Positions 61,296 through 64,000 of a DNA stretch of 64,000 nucleotides are shown piece by piece; within the stretch, counting starts at the first letter, position 1; every line of letters begins with the position of its first letter. The stretch comes from Bryum argenteum (Eukaryota > Streptophyta > Bryopsida > Bryales > Bryaceae). A program made the translations under genes and the position numbers. The notes beneath the pieces are model-generated. The model did no database searches, had not been told where the DNA came from, and saw only the letters and a program-made list of their open reading frames with translations. The DNA lies in assembly GCA_037043015.1 (NCBI GenBank), contig CM073328.1, forward strand, positions 13,613,495 to 13,677,494, in the 5' to 3' direction.

Positions 61296-62467
61296 GTCGA
61301 AGTATGTTATGGGTGATACTTATTTGTTGCCCGTCAATATTTAAAATGTTGGACAATGACAAGCTTTTTACAATGAATCTTGCTTTCATTTGTTACAAAA
61401 ACTGTTCAATACTGTTGGTGATTCTGGCCATTTAAGTCGAGGTATGTCATGGGTCAATACTTATTTGTTGCCCGTCAATATTTAAACTGTTGTACAATGA
61501 ATCTTGCTTTCATTTGTTACAAAAACTATTCGATACTGTTGATGATTCTCGCCATCTACAATTGGAGAATTAAGTGGTGACTTATAAAACAAGTCGTGTT
61601 GAAACATTCATTCTAATTCTTACATATGGATGTTGGTCAAAGTTCTCAAATATCATGCTAGCATATAAAATGGTGGTCTATGGGGTCAAGGAACAATGTT
61701 GGAGCATGGCATGTGTCCAAAATCCATCATGACACCATTGTGATGTTTAAAGAGCAGCCACTATTTGAGAGGTGCGAGATTGGTAAGCTTACAAACATGT
61801 GACTGCAATTTAAGGTGTAAGGTTTTTACAATTTTGTTACGTATCCTTTTCAATCTCTATGTTTTTAAACACACATGAGCTGAAAAGCTCATGGTGTGGG
61901 TTTGCACAAAGTGGTAGAACACTTCACAAGAGGGATCAAACCTACAATCATGAGCCGTACACAAGGTACACCACTATCTCGTCATTTGAACTATCCTTTT
62001 CATTTTGTTGACAGGTACGCAAGGTACACCACTATCTCGCCATTTGAACTATCCTTATCATTTTGTTGACATTGAGTTAAGCATTTGGAACACTAAATAC
62101 ACGTTTCAAGTTTCAACCAATTTTTATACCAACTTTTCACTTTTTTGTGATTCATTCAAGTATGTAAGGTCATTTATGTGTACTCAGTTTCAGATGGCAT
62201 GTACACATTACCCCTGGAATTTTATTTCAAATATTTGTATTTATTTCAAAAAAAAAGCCACATCACCTTCTATCATGCTAAATTTCCATGAAAATGTCTT
62301 CTTTTCTTTTTCTTTTTGTTACAAATGTAGAAAGCTATATCAAAGCTAATAAGTGGACATGATTTTGATATTGTTTCTATTTCATCTCAAAACTCTGAAT
62401 GGTGCCTTCCTCTTGTATTACAATTTCAACCCAAAGCTCGAACAAGACGGGGTCACTACATCTTTCA
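61296..62467. other. Unit C spacer
   Basis: No gene. It matches unit A 51696-53060 and unit B 57541-58203 apart from indels, and carries internal tandem duplications. Confidence 0.6.
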
Positions 62468-62806
62468 TTATTGGTTGATAATTATGCCTTGAGCTTGCAA
62501 GTGGTTCATCAAATTCTTGGTTTTCTTCTTGAGATTTGTTGACTTAATGTTGGAGAGTACACGATGTAGTGGGTATGCATTGTTCTTCTTGTTGAACAAC
62601 TTGATGATTCTCTCTAGAATGTATTTGTTGTTAGTCTTCAAAATGGCTCTAAAAAGGATCGAAAGGGAAAGACCACTTTGGTCTTTGATTCCTCTTCTTA
62701 GAAGCTTGACAAATTTATGTGGAGTTGTGGGTTTATTGTTGAGTCCCCCGGCTTCGGTCAACAACTTATCAAGATCAGTTCCATGGGATTTGTACAAGGA
62801 ATTCAT
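62468..62806 (-). CDS. Small helical protein, distant family G member (Gx)
   Basis: 112 residues, start MNSLYKSHGTDLDKLLTEAG. It aligns with G1-G3: GGLN..., TPHKFVKLL against TPSTFVKLF, LSILFRAILKTNN against LSIYLDAILRTDN, and LKKKTKNLMNHL against LREKTEDVMVHL. It is more basic (KKKTKN, NKKNN) and lacks the Cys/Trp-rich end. TATA box 117 bp upstream. A second, truncated copy is at 53062-53182. Function unknown. Confidence 0.6.
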   Translation of the reverse strand: MNSLYKSHGTDLDKLLTEAGGLNNKPTTPHKFVKLLRRGIKDQSGLSLSILFRAILKTNNKYILERIIKLFNKKNNAYPLHRVLSNIKSTNLKKKTKNLMNHLQAQGIIINQ

Positions 62807-62929
62807 TTTTGAGAATTAAATAATTTGATTGGAGTGAAGTATGAGGGTTGGTAATAGCAAGAGAGATGTGAGAGATGGTAAATGAGAAGAGAAATGTGAA
62901 TTAGGATGGCAGTAGAGGGTCGTTTTATA

Positions 62930-63090
62930 TGAAAATGGTCAAAGTAAAAGCTAGGGAGAATGTAAAAGATCTGGAGGGTCTACTTATATGAAAATGGTCA
63001 AAGTAAAAGTTGAGAAAAATGTAAAAGCTCTGGAGGGTCAATTATATGAAAATGGTCAAAGTAAAAGCTGAGAGAAAAGTAAAAGCGCTG
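62930..63090. repeat. Three ~60-bp tandem repeats upstream of Gx
   Basis: The unit TATATGAAAATGGTCAAAGT followed by AAAAGCT-GAGA-AATGTAAAAG-CTGGAGGGTC occurs three times. The first copy overlaps the TATA box of Gx, so repeat number could alter promoter strength. Confidence 0.85.
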
Positions 63091-63500
63091 CTAGCTGATA
63101 GGTTAGTGAACGGATGAATGTTGTTGTGATGATATGATGGATGATATGTGGATGATGATGGATGATATATGGATGATCACGGACGCGCGATCTACGTTAC
63201 TCATACAAAAGTTCTTTCTTCGTGAAAAATCAAATACAAAAGTTCTTTTTTCATGAAAAATCAATTACAAAAGTTCTTGGATAAGATCAACCTCGTTAAG
63301 ATCAACGCTGTCCATGTCCATGTCCCTTTATTATGCAAAAAGACATTGTTTCGTTATGGTCAACGCTTGGATAAGATTAACGTTTTTGTCTGTACAAAAA
63401 TGTGTAGTCAAGAAATAAACATGTACAAGACCTATCATAGAATGCTGATACATTGTTTTGGGAATGAGTGAGTGAGTGTCATTACAATCTTGGAAACCAC

Positions 63501-64000
63501 CGGTTGGATCGGGGCACATGAGGTGTGGTTAAAAGCGGATTATTTTGTATAGGTAGGGGATCCCGAGATATTGAATTTCCAAGTAATTATGTTCCTCAAA
63601 TCATCAAAATCACGAAAATGACCTAATTTAAAATTTAACAGAAAAACAAGAAGATTATTGTCAAAATATTTAAGTGGACATGGCAACTCTGCGAGAACAT
63701 ACTGTACTATTGAATTGGATGATTTGGTGCATCGAAACCGAATAATTCAAATTTGAATAATTCAGACCATTTGACAGTACTACTGCCAAATGTAAAATTT
63801 TTCAACAGAAAGCAATGCAAACGAAAACCCCATTGCTTGTGCCACTTGGCGAACCCCAATGTAAGCACCACGTGTCAAATTACTCTGCAGGCATACCAAC
63901 CAATCACAAAGCCTTCCCTTCCGCCACGTCAACCAGGTCAAACTCGCAGTGTGAACAGGGACAAAAGCATATACCCTTCCAATGTGCCCCACCGCCACAA
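63501..64000. other. End of window, possible promoter of next gene
   Basis: No coding segment recognised. A CACGTGTC (G-box/ABRE-like) at about 63870 and CCAAT-like boxes (CCAACCAATCAC, 63895-63906) suggest a promoter for a gene beyond the window. This is weak. Confidence 0.3.

Larger units (their letters stand above)
58204..63500. repeat. Tandem segment unit C
   Basis: It begins inside the PYD2 3' flank copy (GATTCCCAATTGACATTGTA, matching 53715) and continues with G3, H3, spacer and the full Gx gene. It contains its own internal tandem duplications: about 59 bp at 59054-59171, about 85 bp at 58545-58680, about 130 bp at 61300-61555 and about 70 bp at 61965-62070. Confidence 0.85.

Overview
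The window looks like nuclear DNA of a land plant. It has GT-AG introns, a plastid-type Rieske oxygenase, a plant-type subtilase, a plant HRD1, and AT-rich intergenic DNA full of small transposon relics. A bryophyte such as a liverwort or moss is my best guess. That guess rests on overall gene style and is not proven. Exon structures were worked out by hand from splice sites and reading-frame continuity.

Layout. (1) 0.9-8.4 kb: a seven-exon PTC52/ACD1-like Rieske oxygenase on the + strand. Its fifth intron is swollen to 4.8 kb by a piggyBac transposon carrying a full-length transposase ORF, next to a TTAA-bounded miniature element. (2) 9.4-30.9 kb: a cluster of SINA-like RING/TRAF-type E3 ligase genes. 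Four are intact (12.3-13.3, 21.2-22.3, 25.0-26.1 and 29.8-30.8 kb) and four are broken or relics (9.4-11.2, 13.9, 24.4 and 27.1-27.7 kb). A single-exon secreted subtilase (15.6-18.0 kb, - strand) lies inside the cluster. (3) 32.9-36.1 kb: a complete seven-exon HRD1-type ERAD ubiquitin ligase on the - strand. (4) 36.6-42.7 kb: an AT-rich stretch without convincing genes, holding miniature elements. (5) 43.7-48.2 kb: a thirteen-exon dihydropyrimidinase (PYD2) with a signal peptide, on the + strand. (6) 47.9-63.5 kb: three tandem, diverged copies of a segment that starts at the end of PYD2. The segment carries a small helical-protein gene (family G), a divergently oriented ORF (H), spacer DNA and, at its far end, a second family-G paralog (Gx). 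One duplicate contains an orphan copy of the last PYD2 exon.

Mobile DNA. At least ten non-autonomous elements are bounded by TTAA and have ends of the form CCCYTAAA.../...TTTARGGG, the piggyBac signature. Several share a TGTCGTTTTTCGACA subterminal hairpin. The three tandem units act as natural empty-site controls: individual elements are missing at the matching position of sister units, and one TTAA site holds three different elements in the three units. Other small elements are a 162-bp family with exact 4-bp target duplications (one copy breaks a SINA-like pseudogene), a Tourist-like hairpin with TAA duplications, foldback elements, and SINE-like insertions.

Functionally the genes are unrelated housekeeping or stress functions: a chlorophyll-related oxygenase, ubiquitin ligases, a secreted protease and pyrimidine catabolism. 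The most unusual parts are the expanding SINA-like array and the G/H segmental triplication with its heavy piggyBac traffic.
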